From Acanthaster planci (Eukaryota > Echinodermata > Asteroidea > Valvatida > Acanthasteridae), in assembly GCF_001949145.1 (NCBI RefSeq), contig NW_019091404.1:81355-143346 (forward strand): a stretch of 61,992 bases of DNA. Reading direction: 5' to 3'. The notes beneath the pieces were generated by a model that was given only the letters and a program-made list of their open reading frames with translations, had not been told where the DNA came from and did no database searches. Both the position numbers and the translations under genes were made by a program. Shown here piece after piece: positions 52,368-58,597 of this stretch (position 1 is its first letter; each line of letters begins with the position of its first letter).

Positions 52368-55300
52368 CCAACTGGTCATTTACACTCTCCGCTCCTGCTG
52401 GAAATTAATTTGGCATCAGTCTCCCCCGCTGTCCTGACCGAGCGATCCGCATCATGGGGGGAGACAAATGAAAAATTCTGAGGATCAATTGGACGAGAGA
52501 ATTGCTGCACCGGGTACCTTGGCAGCGTGTACTGAAAAATACATTTGTCGGTAGATTGATTGATTCAAGAGATGTTAAGGGTTGAAATGTCTACGACACC
52601 CAGTTATGAAGACTGTTTCTTGTACAGTTTTCAAGATACTCCTAGTAGGACACAAGTACTAGGCAGGTGGGACGTGACGACATGTTTAACCCCAACCTGG
52701 AGAGTCGGGTTAGCTAAGCTGTTCTTTCCTCGCCTTTCAACTCACTATTATTCCAGGGACTCTCTTTTGAAGAAAATTATTTTCCAATTGCGACCTAAGT
52801 TACTGAAATATTTTCAGAGAATTTTGTCCTAGTCCGTTCTTTCAGTTTCACACTGACAAGGTTTCACAGAAGAATTTATATTCTTGCCCAGACAACATTA
52901 AACATGTGCAAAACTTTTTTCACACGGGTACAAAATTCTAACTGGTATGAAATATAATGTTGTCACACTACATGTACATGTAGCTTAAAGCTGTAAAACA
53001 GTATTGGGTTTCATTCCACACTTAAATAAACACAACTTATCTCAATTACCAAGCTATAACAACTGGGAGGGGGGGAAGGCACTTGTTAGAATAGTTGTAA
53101 AGATGAACTTGAGCATTCTTACCCAGGACACCACACGGCCATTGAAGCAGGGCAGTTTCGCCTCATCTTCTACTATTTCTTCTTTGACAACACTGGGGGG
53201 AAAACAAACAAACAAAACAAAACAGCAAAAGCGTTAAAAAATTTCAGTTTCTGAATTTCAATTCATGGCGTCACAAGAATTATGAAAGTAACAGTTGCCA
53301 AAAATAGTCTCAGTCTTTCAAATTAATCAGTGCAAAAGAAAGCACAGTCATCCACTGTAAAATCACAAAATTTCAAGTCCAAGGTACGCAGACTGCACCA
53401 ATGGGCGATATTAACGATAGGACGGATGTGGGAAATGGATCACCAGTCTGCAGTAAATTGATAAAAGGGGTCCAAATCCAGATTTATAACCCTTACTCCT
53501 AGTCCAATTTTGACTGGGAGCTTTCTAAATACTCAAAATCCATTACTGTGCACCGGCCAACCAACTGAAAATCGTTCGAGCTCACGGTGTACGTAAACAA
53601 CTTTAGAACGTAAAGCTGCAAACTACATGCAATAAGTGTCTAGGGGGGAAAAAGTGGATACAATACCAGCTGTACCAGAAATTAAACACACTGTTTGATA
53701 AGGAAATTCGTTCATAAGTTAACTGCAAAACACAAGTTGTCCAAATTCCTTAAGCCAGCCAGACACTATTCCGTCTAGGAATTAAGGCATAACATTAACA
53801 TAACATTGTTTAACATAAAAAGGCACAGCGTTTGATGTGAAAATTAATGGCAGGCTGAAGTTCAAAAGTGTAAAGCTGAGGTCACCGAGGTTTGATCCTG
53901 GCTCAGCTTGGTCTGGTCACAGACTCACAGAACCTCCTCCTGCATTACAATGTAGGTCAGGCGAGACCAGTGGAACCCTGGAAACTTCAAACAGGCTTCT
54001 GCAGGAAGTCCGCCAGCATTTAATAGCCGGCCATCAATTACTTTATAGGAAATAGTTCAGCTACTTGCAAAGTCCCCATAAATATCTCCACTGAGCGGCA
54101 CATTCCCAGTAGCTGAGAGATGTAGGTATGACTGTGTTGGAATGGAAGGCAGTTCATGGAGAAGTCAATGTGACAGGTCACAAACTGAGGCGCGGGCGAC
54201 ATACAGCCTCGAGCTGATAGACTAAAATGTGTGTCATTCTACAGACTGACATGTTTGATAGAATAAGAAGTTACAGCGACTGACTGTGGTAATGACTGGA
54301 AGAGATAGGTTAACATCTAGATAACTGACATTTCTCTGTAATCCGCACATTCATTACACAAATACATACACACCACTAAAAAGGTAAGGCTAGTATGTTA
54401 AACTACAAAGGCAACAATGACCGTTCTACAGAGAATGAAATCACTCCGCACATTGTTTGGAAATTTGACTTTTTCAATATGGAAAATGTGCATTCAGTTT
54501 GGTATGTACAGTTGAGCAATGCTTGGGATACTGGACATAATGTAGCCTGGTTTTAATATAAGAGCAGCCATATTAAAAAGTACAGGTACATGTGTACAAC
54601 GTGTATCATGTACCGGTTTGTGCAGTTTCACAATACATGTAAATACATGTACACGAGCAAATGTACCAGTACCAAGACAACGACTAGTCTCCACTACACC
54701 AAATGATTTACCATATGATTCACAGATTGCTAACTCACAGGTCTAAGCATAGCCTGCAGCATTGAAGAACAACACCTACTGCTTGAAGTGCAGTACATAA
54801 ACCTGTACAGATAAGATCACCATAAATTACCAAGGGGGTCACAAGATGTGCTTGCATGCTGGTCAGTCCTATCAAATAAACAACTACAGGAAGTTGAGAT
54901 ATGTGAAGGATACACTGTCAGCACATCTTGACACAATCTTAACTCAGGACACCATTAACTTCAGATCCCTGCTACAAGTAGAAAACACAAACATTGTCCT
55001 ATCGGTATGTCATGTACCAAGACTAGCTTCTAACCCTGTTCCAGTACCCATGTACAATTCTGGGCCCAATTAAGTACATGTACCAAGTTGGCGGCTTTCT
55101 AGTACATGTATTTAATTCAGGGCACGCAACAGTATTAACGGGAAATTCTATGTGTACAACCATGATGGGAGGTTATATGACTCTAAACCTGTTCCATCTA
55201 CACAAGAACTGGAAAATAATCGGGGCCCAATTTCACGGCGCTGCTTACCACAGAATTCCGCTCTTACCATCTCCATTCTGCGCTAACCGCGCAAGCAGAA

Positions 55301-57549
55301 AAATTCTGCGTTAACCCTTTAAGTACAGAATCCTTAGTTACGGGATATACACATGCCCACGAGCCAAAATTCCTTGCTAACCCGTGAAATACGTTCGCAG
55401 TAAGCTTGTGGTAAGCAGCGCCATGATATTGGGCCCAGCACGCAAGCCAACATCCAATCTGACTGATTGTGGGTACCTGACCCTTGACCCCCTGTCCATC
55501 ATTCTTAATTCTTTTAAGCACCTCCCTCATTCCCACTAATCCTCTTTAAGCCTGAGGACATCAATGCCTTGTAACTGGTCCATTGTTTATTTCCAGCTTA
55601 CATCTTCTGGTTCAGCATTCTTTAGAAATCTAAAGCTACACCTGCTATGCTTTTAACCTTTTAACCATATGAAGCAAGATACATACATGTATGAGAGGAA
55701 AAGAACTCCCTCCCCCCCGCCTTTATGTTGGTCATTGTTTCACTGGAATCTGGGGAATTTTTTTCAAACATAGGGGATGTGTTAGAAAACTAGTAAGTAT
55801 AGGAATTGGACATGTCGGGGGGGGGGAGGTATGCCTCTGTCTCATTTCTTGCTGGATATAGTTTTAACTGACTGCATTTTGAAATGACTGCAGTAGGTTG
55901 ACAATGAAAGTTGTCCTTTTGTGTCATGAGCATGCGCTATTGTGTGTGAGACACGTGGTACATGTATGTAACTAGAACTGCCTTGCACTAAACCAATACA
56001 TGAACATGAATGGACTGGTGCACACTGTACATTCATCAATGTGCTTCGTATGAGATGTACGAAATTGACAGTAATTTACCCGAAGGAAAAATATTAGAAC
56101 ACAGTTACAAATTATGCAGCACTCGGCCACTACTCCTTTGAGATTTGGAATTGCAATCCTGTGGGCTTCACTGGCTTCTAAGTTTTATGAGGCTCAGAGA
56201 GGGTCTAGCAAAACTACCTGGGTCTAAAAGTGATGATTTCAACGTGCATTTATATTCGACCGTTGGGCCGACAATAACATATTCTGCTTACAGTTTTTAT
56301 GAGCCAATGGCCCCTGAAAATTGAACTCTGCTTCAAGAAATTTCCCCGAGGTCATGCAAATTGATCATTTGTTCCTCCAGATATTCAGAACAAGTCATGT
56401 AGCGTAACACATGCTATCACTCATCAGGCAAACCGAACATCTTCCATGATAATAAACAATTTGTCAAAAAGATTAATGAACATTCTATGTATGGCTCAAC
56501 AAGAATTGAGCTTTGGTAAGGTTTGTAAAATTCTAAAGTTTAAGACAACAGAAAGACCCACAAGATACATGCATTTCTTTACAAGCTAGCTGTGAACAAC
56601 AGAAGTGTTTTCCTGCCTTAATTTTAAGAAATGTGAACAGTATTGAGACAAAATGTTGTCGACAAAGTGCAGTTTGCCATGATCGGTTCACAACTTTTTT
56701 CAAAGAATCTGCGAGAGAAATTTAGAAACAAATTTTAACATTTCAAAAAGACCAAAATCTACATTTCTTGAACACATCCATGTTTTCATCAGAGTTACAC
56801 AGGCCTAGCCCATGAACAAACAAGTGAGCCACGAGTTTTCCCTTACTAGGGCTTGTTACATTTTTTTAATGAAGTAGGCCCCGAATTTATACCAGTTGAT
56901 ATGGGTTCCTCCCAAAAAAGTCACAAACATGACAAAGTCTAGAGTGTAATTTGCATCAATACCAAGACACAATTTGTTCAGAAGGGCAAAAAATATTGAA
57001 TGCAAAGACAAGAACTGAGATACATGACAACGTGACATGATCACAACTAGAACTAAGGACGTTCTTGGATTGCACTGCAGCACAGCAGCAGACGAGACAT
57101 AATGACCACGGCATGCCATAGGACCAGGTCTAGTCTGCGCAGCCAGCGCGTTGTTTGGACAGAAAAATATGGCCACTTTCATCAGTTCATCACCCAAATC
57201 CTGGCTATCGAGGGCTGATTTCTTGCTGATATGCCCCATACTTCCATCTTTAAGACCACCCAGGGCATCTAAAAGTATTTAAGATCACCACATCGGGTAG
57301 AAAATTGAAGTCAAGCGGCAATCAGCGAAGAAAAACTGAAAATTCCACACGCCTTCCGGTCATATTGTACTCACAAATTCGTACTCACCCGAAATCATCG
57401 TCCATAGATTTGAAGAAGAATTTGTAGTTTGGCCGGTTGAGAACATTCTTGAAATCGCCTAAAGTCACTTGGTCCGCAGGAATTGGTAATTTCACAAGGT
57501 ACGGGGTGTCCTCATCATCTATGTGGTAAATGATTTTTGTCTCCTCCAT
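516..57549 (-). CDS. DVL: Dishevelled (Dvl/Dsh), 13 coding exons, 3' end outside the window
   Basis: Dishevelled is the cytoplasmic scaffold that relays Frizzled signals to the beta-catenin and planar polarity branches of Wnt signalling. Thirteen exons join in frame on the minus strand (listed in the summary) and give 489 codons plus one base. Order of domains: DIX at residues about 1-82 ([14 protein letters not shown] start; polymerises head-to-tail and binds Axin), a Ser-rich and polybasic linker (about 150-217, [11 protein letters not shown]), PDZ at about 230-322 (ligand loop NFLGISIVG), and DEP at about 412-488 ([20 protein letters not shown]). All introns are GT..AG and all phases agree. 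The start was chosen because MEET is the family's usual N terminus and the context is CAACATGG. Vertebrate proteins are about 700 residues, so roughly 200 C-terminal residues (Pro-rich tail, conserved end) are missing to the left. No frameshift or stop was seen. The number of paralogues cannot be judged here. Confidence 0.97.
745..1075. repeat. Dispersed repeat, copy 1 (second copy near 17990-18260)
   Basis: Shares blocks with the region near 17990: CTTGAGCAGAAGCACCCCCT, GGTTGAA, TGTTCATTT/ATTCATTT, CGTGAAC, GGGCAGTT/GTGCAGTT, TTGGTCCAG and GGGGGCTCAT/GGGGCCCAT in the same order. Probably a transposon-derived family; lies in Dvl intron 12. Confidence 0.6.
1325..1385. repeat. Perfect hairpin, 28-bp arms with a 5-base loop
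   Basis: Arms 1325-1352 and 1358-1385 are exact reverse complements, starting GCAACTTTTGAAAGGCC; loop GTCAT. It lies in Dvl intron 12. It may be a short foldback element or a hairpin RNA source; no target-site duplication was evident. Confidence 0.85.
1605..1739 (-). CDS. DVL: Dvl coding exon 12 (start of DEP)
   Basis: Encodes [20 protein letters not shown], then [20 protein letters not shown] and NAFL, entering the DEP domain that binds Frizzled and membrane lipids (family knowledge). Acceptor GCAG|GA, donor CTAG|GTGAGA. Confidence 0.96.
   Translation of the reverse strand, partial: DSRTSARSPSTRTSSQSCEPWRRRTRGWTSETACGSKSPFQTLS
2034..2192 (-). CDS. DVL: Dvl coding exon 11 (PDZ-DEP linker)
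   Basis: Encodes [20 protein letters not shown] followed by a Ser/Thr/Met-rich stretch ([19 protein letters not shown]). The RPIDPGAWV motif is the family marker of this linker. Acceptor TTTAG|GT, donor GAAA|GTGAGT. Confidence 0.95.
2823..2890 (-). CDS. DVL: Dvl coding exon 10 (end of PDZ)
   Basis: Sixty-eight bases encoding [20 protein letters not shown] then [10 protein letters not shown] is the usual end of the Dishevelled PDZ region. Acceptor ACAG|G, donor AGGA|GTAAGT. Confidence 0.95.
3296..3424 (-). CDS. DVL: Dvl coding exon 9 (core of PDZ)
   Basis: Encodes [20 protein letters not shown], then [20 protein letters not shown] and QP. This is the most conserved PDZ segment of the family. 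Acceptor TTCAG|A, donor GG|GTAAGA. Confidence 0.97.
3975..4062 (-). CDS. DVL: Dvl coding exon 8 (PDZ ligand-binding loop)
   Basis: Encodes [20 protein letters not shown] then GIYVGSIMK and a split Gly codon. FLGISI is the carboxylate-binding loop, and [10 protein letters not shown] leads into the next exon. Acceptor TGCAG|AC, donor GG|GTGAGC. Confidence 0.96.
4235..4304 (-). CDS. DVL: Dvl coding exon 7 (start of PDZ)
   Basis: Encodes [20 protein letters not shown] then LNL, the first beta strand of the PDZ domain with the invariant [11 protein letters not shown] stretch. Acceptor ACAG|GCC, donor TTGG|GTAAGT. Confidence 0.95.
4637..4733 (-). CDS. DVL: Dvl coding exon 6 (polybasic region)
   Basis: Encodes [20 protein letters not shown] then [13 protein letters not shown]. 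The Ser run followed by the Arg/Lys cluster is the conserved basic region before PDZ. Acceptor TGCAG|A, donor CGT|GTAAGT, phase 0 end. Confidence 0.95.
4836..5394 (-). pseudogene. Decayed transposase-like zinc-finger fragment in Dvl intron 5
   Basis: Two overlapping minus-strand frames (5035-5394 and 4836-5111) look like one broken gene. The first has a finger [15 protein letters not shown] with a following [18 protein letters not shown], i.e. C-x2-C then H-x5-H, the pattern of BED/hAT-type transposase N termini. It goes on with [16 protein letters not shown]. The second starts at [15 protein letters not shown], which would follow HAE in intact relatives, implying a frameshift. No catalytic domain was seen. 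The segment also holds a 17-bp inverted repeat (4922-4938, 4957-4973). Family placement is an inference. Confidence 0.5.
4922..4973. repeat. Inverted repeat, 17-bp perfect arms, 18-base loop
   Basis: AAATCTTTGTCCAAGGA at 4922-4938 is the reverse complement of 4957-4973. It lies inside the transposase-like remnant. Confidence 0.75.
4974..7348 (-). other. Dvl intron 5 (rest)
   Basis: Apart from the transposase remnant, this part holds low-complexity C- and G-rich runs (near 6018, 6061) and a 3-copy 15-base repeat at 7041-7084. No gene was recognised. Confidence 0.6.
7041..7084. repeat. Tandem repeat, 15-bp unit CACTTTGGGCATGTG x3
   Basis: Three head-to-tail copies at 7041-7055, 7056-7070 and 7071-7084; the last lacks the final base. 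Confidence 0.9.
7349..7466 (-). CDS. DVL: Dvl coding exon 5 (Ser-rich linker)
   Basis: Encodes [20 protein letters not shown] then [27 protein letters not shown] and the acidic/Ser run are characteristic of the region upstream of the basic patch and are a likely casein-kinase target (known for the family). Acceptor GCAG|TT, donor AG|GTGAGG. It lies after the 20.8 kb intron 4. Confidence 0.94.
11222..11465. mobile_element. Remnant of a dispersed repeat with repeated CATGACTTTTCCAGG
   Basis: The phrase CCACGACTTTTCC / CCATGACTTTTCCAGGCC / CATGACTTTTCCAGG occurs three times, with related CCATGACTCG and GAAAATTCC pieces and the terminal phrase GAGAACCCTG. This pattern is familiar from non-autonomous hAT-like repeats of marine animals (recalled). 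Ends are uncertain. Confidence 0.45.
11744..11823. repeat. Tandem duplication of about 38 bp
   Basis: CCCATTAGATTTCTCAGTGG and CCCATTAGATATCTCAATGG start two adjacent similar copies, each followed by GGCACYCCYTGATSYCC. Part of a C-rich stretch of intron 4. Confidence 0.7.
14297..14546. mobile_element. MITE, about 250 bp, 41-bp imperfect terminal inverted repeats
   Basis: Starts GGGCCAATTTCATAGTGCTG and ends with the reverse complement of GGGCCAATTTCATAGAGCTT; arms agree over about 41 bases with few mismatches (both continue CTTAAGCACAAAATTTGCT). A second inner pair (GGTAACCAGC..AAACTC) is also inverted. No coding capacity. Confidence 0.8.
15860..15890. repeat. TACATGTA-type palindromic tract
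   Basis: AATGTACATGTACATTGTAC followed by ATGTAA. One of many clusters of this motif in the window (others near 22057-22095, 26757-26777, 50168-50185). Confidence 0.7.
17068..17156. repeat. Inverted/direct repeats of TTGTGGGGAC and GTCCCCACAA
   Basis: AGTTGTGGGGACATTTC at the left and ATGTCCCCACAACT at the right are inverted, with two further GTCCCCACAA copies between. Probably a small foldback element in intron 4. Confidence 0.6.
17990..18260. repeat. Dispersed repeat, copy 2 (see 745-1075)
   Basis: Contains CTTGAGCAGAAGCACCCCCT and the ordered blocks shared with copy 1, at clearly lower identity elsewhere. Lies in intron 4. Confidence 0.6.
22542..22792. mobile_element. MITE, 251 bp, 27-bp terminal inverted repeats, AAAT flanks
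   Basis: Starts GGGTAATTCCAGAAATTAGG and ends with the reverse complement of GGGTAATTCTAGAAATTAGG. AAAT flanks both ends and may be the target-site duplication. A relative with matching interior lies at 30529-31249, split by the assembly gap. Confidence 0.8.
23250..23270. repeat. Short CT dinucleotide microsatellite
   Basis: CTTTCTCTCTCTCTCTCTCT run in intron 4. Confidence 0.8.
24505..24541. repeat. 37-bp direct repeat, copy 1
   Basis: Begins GTTTGGTCGTGAAATGAAAT and ends ATTTGGGAAG; identical to 25057-25093, 552 bases away. Flanks differ. Confidence 0.9.
25057..25093. repeat. 37-bp direct repeat, copy 2
   Basis: Identical to 24505-24541. Followed by a T8 and G10 run. Confidence 0.9.
28306..28376 (-). 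CDS. DVL: Dvl coding exon 4 (Ser/Thr/Glu-rich linker)
   Basis: Seventy-one bases encoding [20 protein letters not shown] then SRR. The ETETES core matches the linker of other Dishevelled proteins. Acceptor TTCAG|T and donor G|GTAAAC; phase joins exons 3 and 5 without change of frame. Confidence 0.93.
29615..29622 (-). terminator. T8 run, possible RNA polymerase III terminator
   Basis: Eight consecutive T on the minus strand start immediately after the 3' end of the tRNA-like unit. Termination is inferred. Confidence 0.4.
29623..29707 (-). other. tRNA-like unit (Ser/Leu-type boxes) inside the foldback element
   Basis: On the minus strand it starts GTCACAAGCT and ends AGCTTGTGAC, a perfect 10-bp acceptor-like stem. 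The A-box-like TAGTCGAGTGG (29684-29694) resembles that of tRNA-Ser, and the B-box-like GGGCTCGAGTC (29640-29650) sits in a possible 5-bp T arm with a 7-base loop. A CTGC/GCAG anticodon-arm-like pair lies between. A run of eight T follows directly (29615-29622 on the plus strand as A8), as a Pol III terminator would. The acceptor stem is longer than normal and part of the element's own inverted repeat, so it is not called as a functional tRNA. Confidence 0.6.
30529..31249. mobile_element. MITE copy interrupted by the assembly gap
   Basis: Left end GTAATTCCAGGAATTAAGGG and right end (reverse) GGGTAATGCCAGAAATTAGG, with interior blocks CTGTCACATCTGACATATGA and CCAAGAGTGATGAATTAA shared with 22542-22792. 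The real element is probably near 250 bp plus whatever the gap holds. Confidence 0.7.
30701..31174. other. Assembly gap (474 N)
   Basis: Run of undetermined bases. The last known bases to the left are CCCTAGGGGGTTAGGGTT, a telomere-repeat-like phrase, so the gap may hide a TTAGGG-type tandem array. Any open frame across it is meaningless. Confidence 0.99.
31700..31869. repeat. Tandem duplication, 85-bp unit x2
   Basis: Copies 31700-31784 and 31785-31869 differ at two positions seen by eye (T/C in GGTCYATTTG and TAAYACAG). The high identity suggests a recent duplication. Confidence 0.9.
31884..32046. mobile_element. MITE, about 163 bp, GGGC(T/G)ATTCAC terminal family, copy A
   Basis: Starts GGGCTATTCACAAGCATGCC and ends as the reverse complement of GGCAGTTCACGATAGTGTGC; inner arms share AAGAGTTTGCA. 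Related to the better preserved copy at 41529-41694, including CCCTTTCCAAACG in the middle. Confidence 0.75.
33616..33637. repeat. AAAT microsatellite
   Basis: (AAAT)n run, about five copies. Confidence 0.8.
33840..34889 (-). CDS. Intronless rhodopsin-family (class A) GPCR nested in Dvl intron 3
   Basis: A 349-residue single-exon receptor with seven hydrophobic segments. The start is the ATG at 34889 (context ACAATGG); an in-frame TGA lies 9 bases upstream. The N terminus has three N-glycosylation sequons (N3, N6, N12). N43 in GGNGGL marks TM1; C99 and C179 can form the TM3-ECL2 disulphide; W152 marks TM4; P276 in NLPYG marks TM6. Deviations: N71 where D2.50 is usual (LSVANLMTG), N123-R124-V125 in place of DRY, and H304-P-I-L-Y308 in place of NPxxY. 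NRx at the end of TM3 recalls the melatonin, GPR84 and Tre1/Moody receptors, so it probably belongs near that group; no ligand can be assigned. It lies on the same strand as Dvl. It could be an old retrocopy or an ancestrally intronless receptor; the frame is intact, so it is probably functional. Confidence 0.9.
   Translation of the reverse strand: MDNTTNFSDLGNSTPGTMVLSTSERVGVSVMYLVILILSIGGNGGLIVAVTRSKSLQTRDNAFVVCLSVANLMTGLSLPWSVVGLLSSEGWPLTTEVPCQLAGHCLIISFGANLYSLAGIAINRVLIIVASPSTYQEWWTPAKVAVMVTVAWVLPFLTVLIPPLLSVGTVGYDENDHTCSFVGRDQNGHGYQLALTMVFYPIPIVSIIVSYVVIFVTIQHNFRHQKKQCAAAPSQPCDFSWGAGRESRKSHVKRQELHITLNLFINVCVVFLLNLPYGIALVLPDHHRVVLFSSLVFLMHSFVHPILYGFRHPQFNRAFRRMLHLTRGPRSPIGSAQQHSLQIPSITQL
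34890..36042. other. Upstream flank of the nested GPCR
   Basis: Region 5' of the receptor on the minus strand. No upstream coding exon or clear core promoter was recognised; it probably holds the receptor's promoter and leader. Confidence 0.4.
36043..36088. repeat. GTCT microsatellite (imperfect)
   Basis: TGTCTGTTTGTCTGTCGGGC continued by TGTCTGTCTGTGTCTGTGTG. Confidence 0.8.
39010..39650. repeat. Decayed minisatellite, core GTTGG-RNTYTGR-YRGG-TGAGT
   Basis: At least seven dispersed-tandem copies of a phrase such as GTTGGGTTCTGACAGGATGA, GTTGGAATCCGGTGGATTGA, GTTGTTGGATCTTGAAGGGA and GTGTTAGAATCTGACGGGTT, spaced 45-100 bases apart. Unit ends cannot be fixed by eye. Confidence 0.5.
40445..41079. 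mobile_element. Inverted-repeat element of about 635 bp
   Basis: Left end GGGGCTGATTTCACAAAACT, right end (reverse) GAGGGCGATTTCATGAATGC. Inner arms keep TCTTATCTTGCAACTTATCTT versus TCTTATCTTACAACTCGTCT, then GTTTCACCAAACCCATCTTA versus ATTTCACTAAACTTAAGG. Non-autonomous; no recognisable transposase. Confidence 0.65.
41529..41694. mobile_element. MITE, 166 bp, about 73-bp terminal inverted repeats, copy B
   Basis: Starts GGGCGATTCACAATAGTGCG and ends as the reverse complement of GGCCGTTTCACAATAGTGCG. Both arms continue CCACCAAGAGTTTGC and reach CGAAATTTGTC. Almost entirely stem, so it can fold as one long hairpin. Confidence 0.85.
42724..42786. repeat. 21-bp minisatellite x3 next to the Dvl exon 3 donor
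   Basis: Units at 42724-42744, 42745-42765 and 42766-42786 (CCCCACCCACAAGCAYCTCAA). On the Dvl strand it begins 20 bases after the donor GT and is G-rich (TTGAGRTGCTTGTGGGTGGGG, minus the last base). Confidence 0.85.
42807..42940 (-). CDS. DVL: Dvl coding exon 3 (linker after DIX)
   Basis: Encodes [13 protein letters not shown] followed by a variable Ser/Pro-rich stretch and ends in the conserved [14 protein letters not shown] plus a split His codon. Acceptor TGTAG|CTC, donor CA|GTAAGT. The linker is poorly conserved, but the [10 protein letters not shown] signature is typical of Dishevelled proteins. Confidence 0.94.
46454..47701. mobile_element. 1.25-kb element with about 285-bp imperfect inverted arms
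   Basis: Left arm 46454-46738 and right arm 47421-47701 are inverted copies of roughly 80-85% identity by eye, sharing e.g. GACATGACCG, GTTCTCTGAAGCC, ACTATGAATGCATGGCTTTA, TAGCCAGAAGTAGTAAT and GTACTGAGTACTG. Ends carry TTAACCC/GGGTTAA. The 680-base centre has short open frames (46942-47139) without a recognised domain. Confidence 0.8.
52311..52365. repeat. AG dinucleotide microsatellite
   Basis: About 27 uninterrupted AG units; on the minus strand it gives a spurious Leu-Ser repeat frame. Confidence 0.97.
53123..53192 (-). CDS. DVL: Dvl coding exon 2 (end of DIX)
   Basis: Seventy bases between CAG|T and TGG|GTAAGA encode [20 protein letters not shown] then VSW, the C-terminal part of the DIX fold. 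The exon completes the split Gly codon of exon 1 and ends in phase 0. Confidence 0.96.
53193..57388 (-). other. Dvl intron 1 (4.2 kb)
   Basis: Contains a MITE at 55223-55436 and homopolymer runs. No exon or RNA gene was recognised. Confidence 0.7.
55223..55436. mobile_element. MITE, 214 bp, GGGCCCAATTTCACGGCGCT ends
   Basis: Left end GGGCCCAATTTCACGGCGCT then GCTTACCACA; right end (reverse) GGGCCCAATATCATGGCGCT then GCTTACCACA. Related in its end sequence to the element at 14297-14546. Confidence 0.8.
57389..57549 (-). CDS. DVL: Dvl coding exon 1 (start codon, first two thirds of DIX)
   Basis: Starts with ATG at 57549 and encodes [20 protein letters not shown] through [11 protein letters not shown]; 53 codons plus 2 bases. 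The donor is GG|GTGAGT. The conserved KSMDDDFG stretch sits at the exon end as in vertebrate genes. Confidence 0.96.
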
Positions 57550-58164
57550 GTTGGGAGAGCCGAAAATCGGCTAAATTATCCCAGTCCAGCTTCCAAGAAA
57601 ATTTACCTCCGATCACCACATTCTTTTGCGAGTACAGCACACATTATCACAGGCAGTCGTAGTTTTTCAATGGGGATCTCTCTAGACTCTAGACCAGCGA
57701 ATTCGCGCATGACCTCAGACGCCTCATGAATATTTAAATACGGGGCCATTCATTTAAGTGGTTGGTCTCCCTCTGTTCATTTGGAGCAAGTACCCCACAC
57801 TTCTTGTCCGTTGGAAAAAAATATATCGATAAAAGTAAATCAAACAATAATGATAACGAAACAAAGATGTTCAGCGTTTGGCAGAACATGCTCAAATTTC
57901 AGTATCATTCCAAACTATCAGTGAAACAAACAAAGAAGTACATGAAATAAAACGTTTTTGAGCTACGCCCTCTCCTCCAGGTCTATGTCGCTTTCTCATT
58001 CTGCGGTTGTGTTTGTGGATTTTCAAGCATTCATTGGGAATTATTTTTATGCCAAATATTCCCATATCATTAGAATTTAAAAATGAAATAAAACAAAGGT
58101 CGGGTTTCGAATCGAGTATTTTTGTGGCTACTACTAGTCTAAATTACAACACGAAGTCACGACC

Positions 58165-58172
58165 TATAAAAA
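58165..58172 (+). promoter_or_regulatory. TATA-like element TATAAAAA
   Basis: TATAAAAA followed by a GC-rich CGGCCGCCGG stretch, about 70-80 bases upstream of the YY1-like motif. It might set a GTF2H2 start near 58195-58210; alternatively it is a chance match. Confidence 0.3.
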
Positions 58173-58242
58173 CGGCCGCCGGCATGCCGCAGCAAGCGCC
58201 TCTTGTCATCAGTTTTTAAACAGCCGTTGGGTCCAACACACC

Positions 58243-58253
58243 AACATGGCGGC
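58243..58253 (+). promoter_or_regulatory. YY1-like motif AACATGGCGGC
   Basis: The sequence AACATGGCGGC matches the AAnATGGCGGC consensus that in vertebrates lies just downstream of transcription starts of housekeeping genes. It lies 40 bases before a good splice donor (58293), as expected for a first non-coding exon of GTF2H2. Binding is inferred only. Confidence 0.5.
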
Positions 58254-58597
58254 TCCCATGTGATTGTGAGGTTAGAATATCGACTGGGCTAGGTAAGTTT
58301 GTTTTGGCTGAAATATCCTCGACATATTGAATTCCTGTCGTGCCCGTGCTAATATTGTTTGAATTCTGACGTATTGTTAGTGATTGCAAGCGATGAACTT
58401 GACTTTGATCAAGAAGTTGTTGAACTTCAGGAGATCACGGCACGTTGACTGGTTGAGAAGTTTTGCTGCATTTTCGCACGAGCAATGATTGATCATCATT
58501 TACCACTTTCCTTTCAGTTTTACAGGACCATCTTTGCTCGCTTTTGTTGGAGCTTTGAGGTTAGAAAAAGTGTATCTTGGCCGGGGAATATTTCATC

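Larger units (their letters stand above)
42941..53122 (-). other. Dvl intron 2 (10.2 kb)
   Basis: Contains the inverted-repeat element at 46454-47701, an AG microsatellite and many TACATGTA motifs. No exon or RNA gene was recognised. Confidence 0.7.
57550..58597. promoter_or_regulatory. Divergent (bidirectional) promoter region between Dvl and GTF2H2
   Basis: The two start codons are 1,049 bases apart and point away from each other, so both leaders and both promoters must lie here unless a distant leader exon exists. The segment near 58165-58260 is the most GC-rich part and carries a YY1-like motif. A likely GTF2H2 leader donor is at 58293. No long open frame or repeat was found. Extent of each promoter is inferred. 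Confidence 0.75.
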
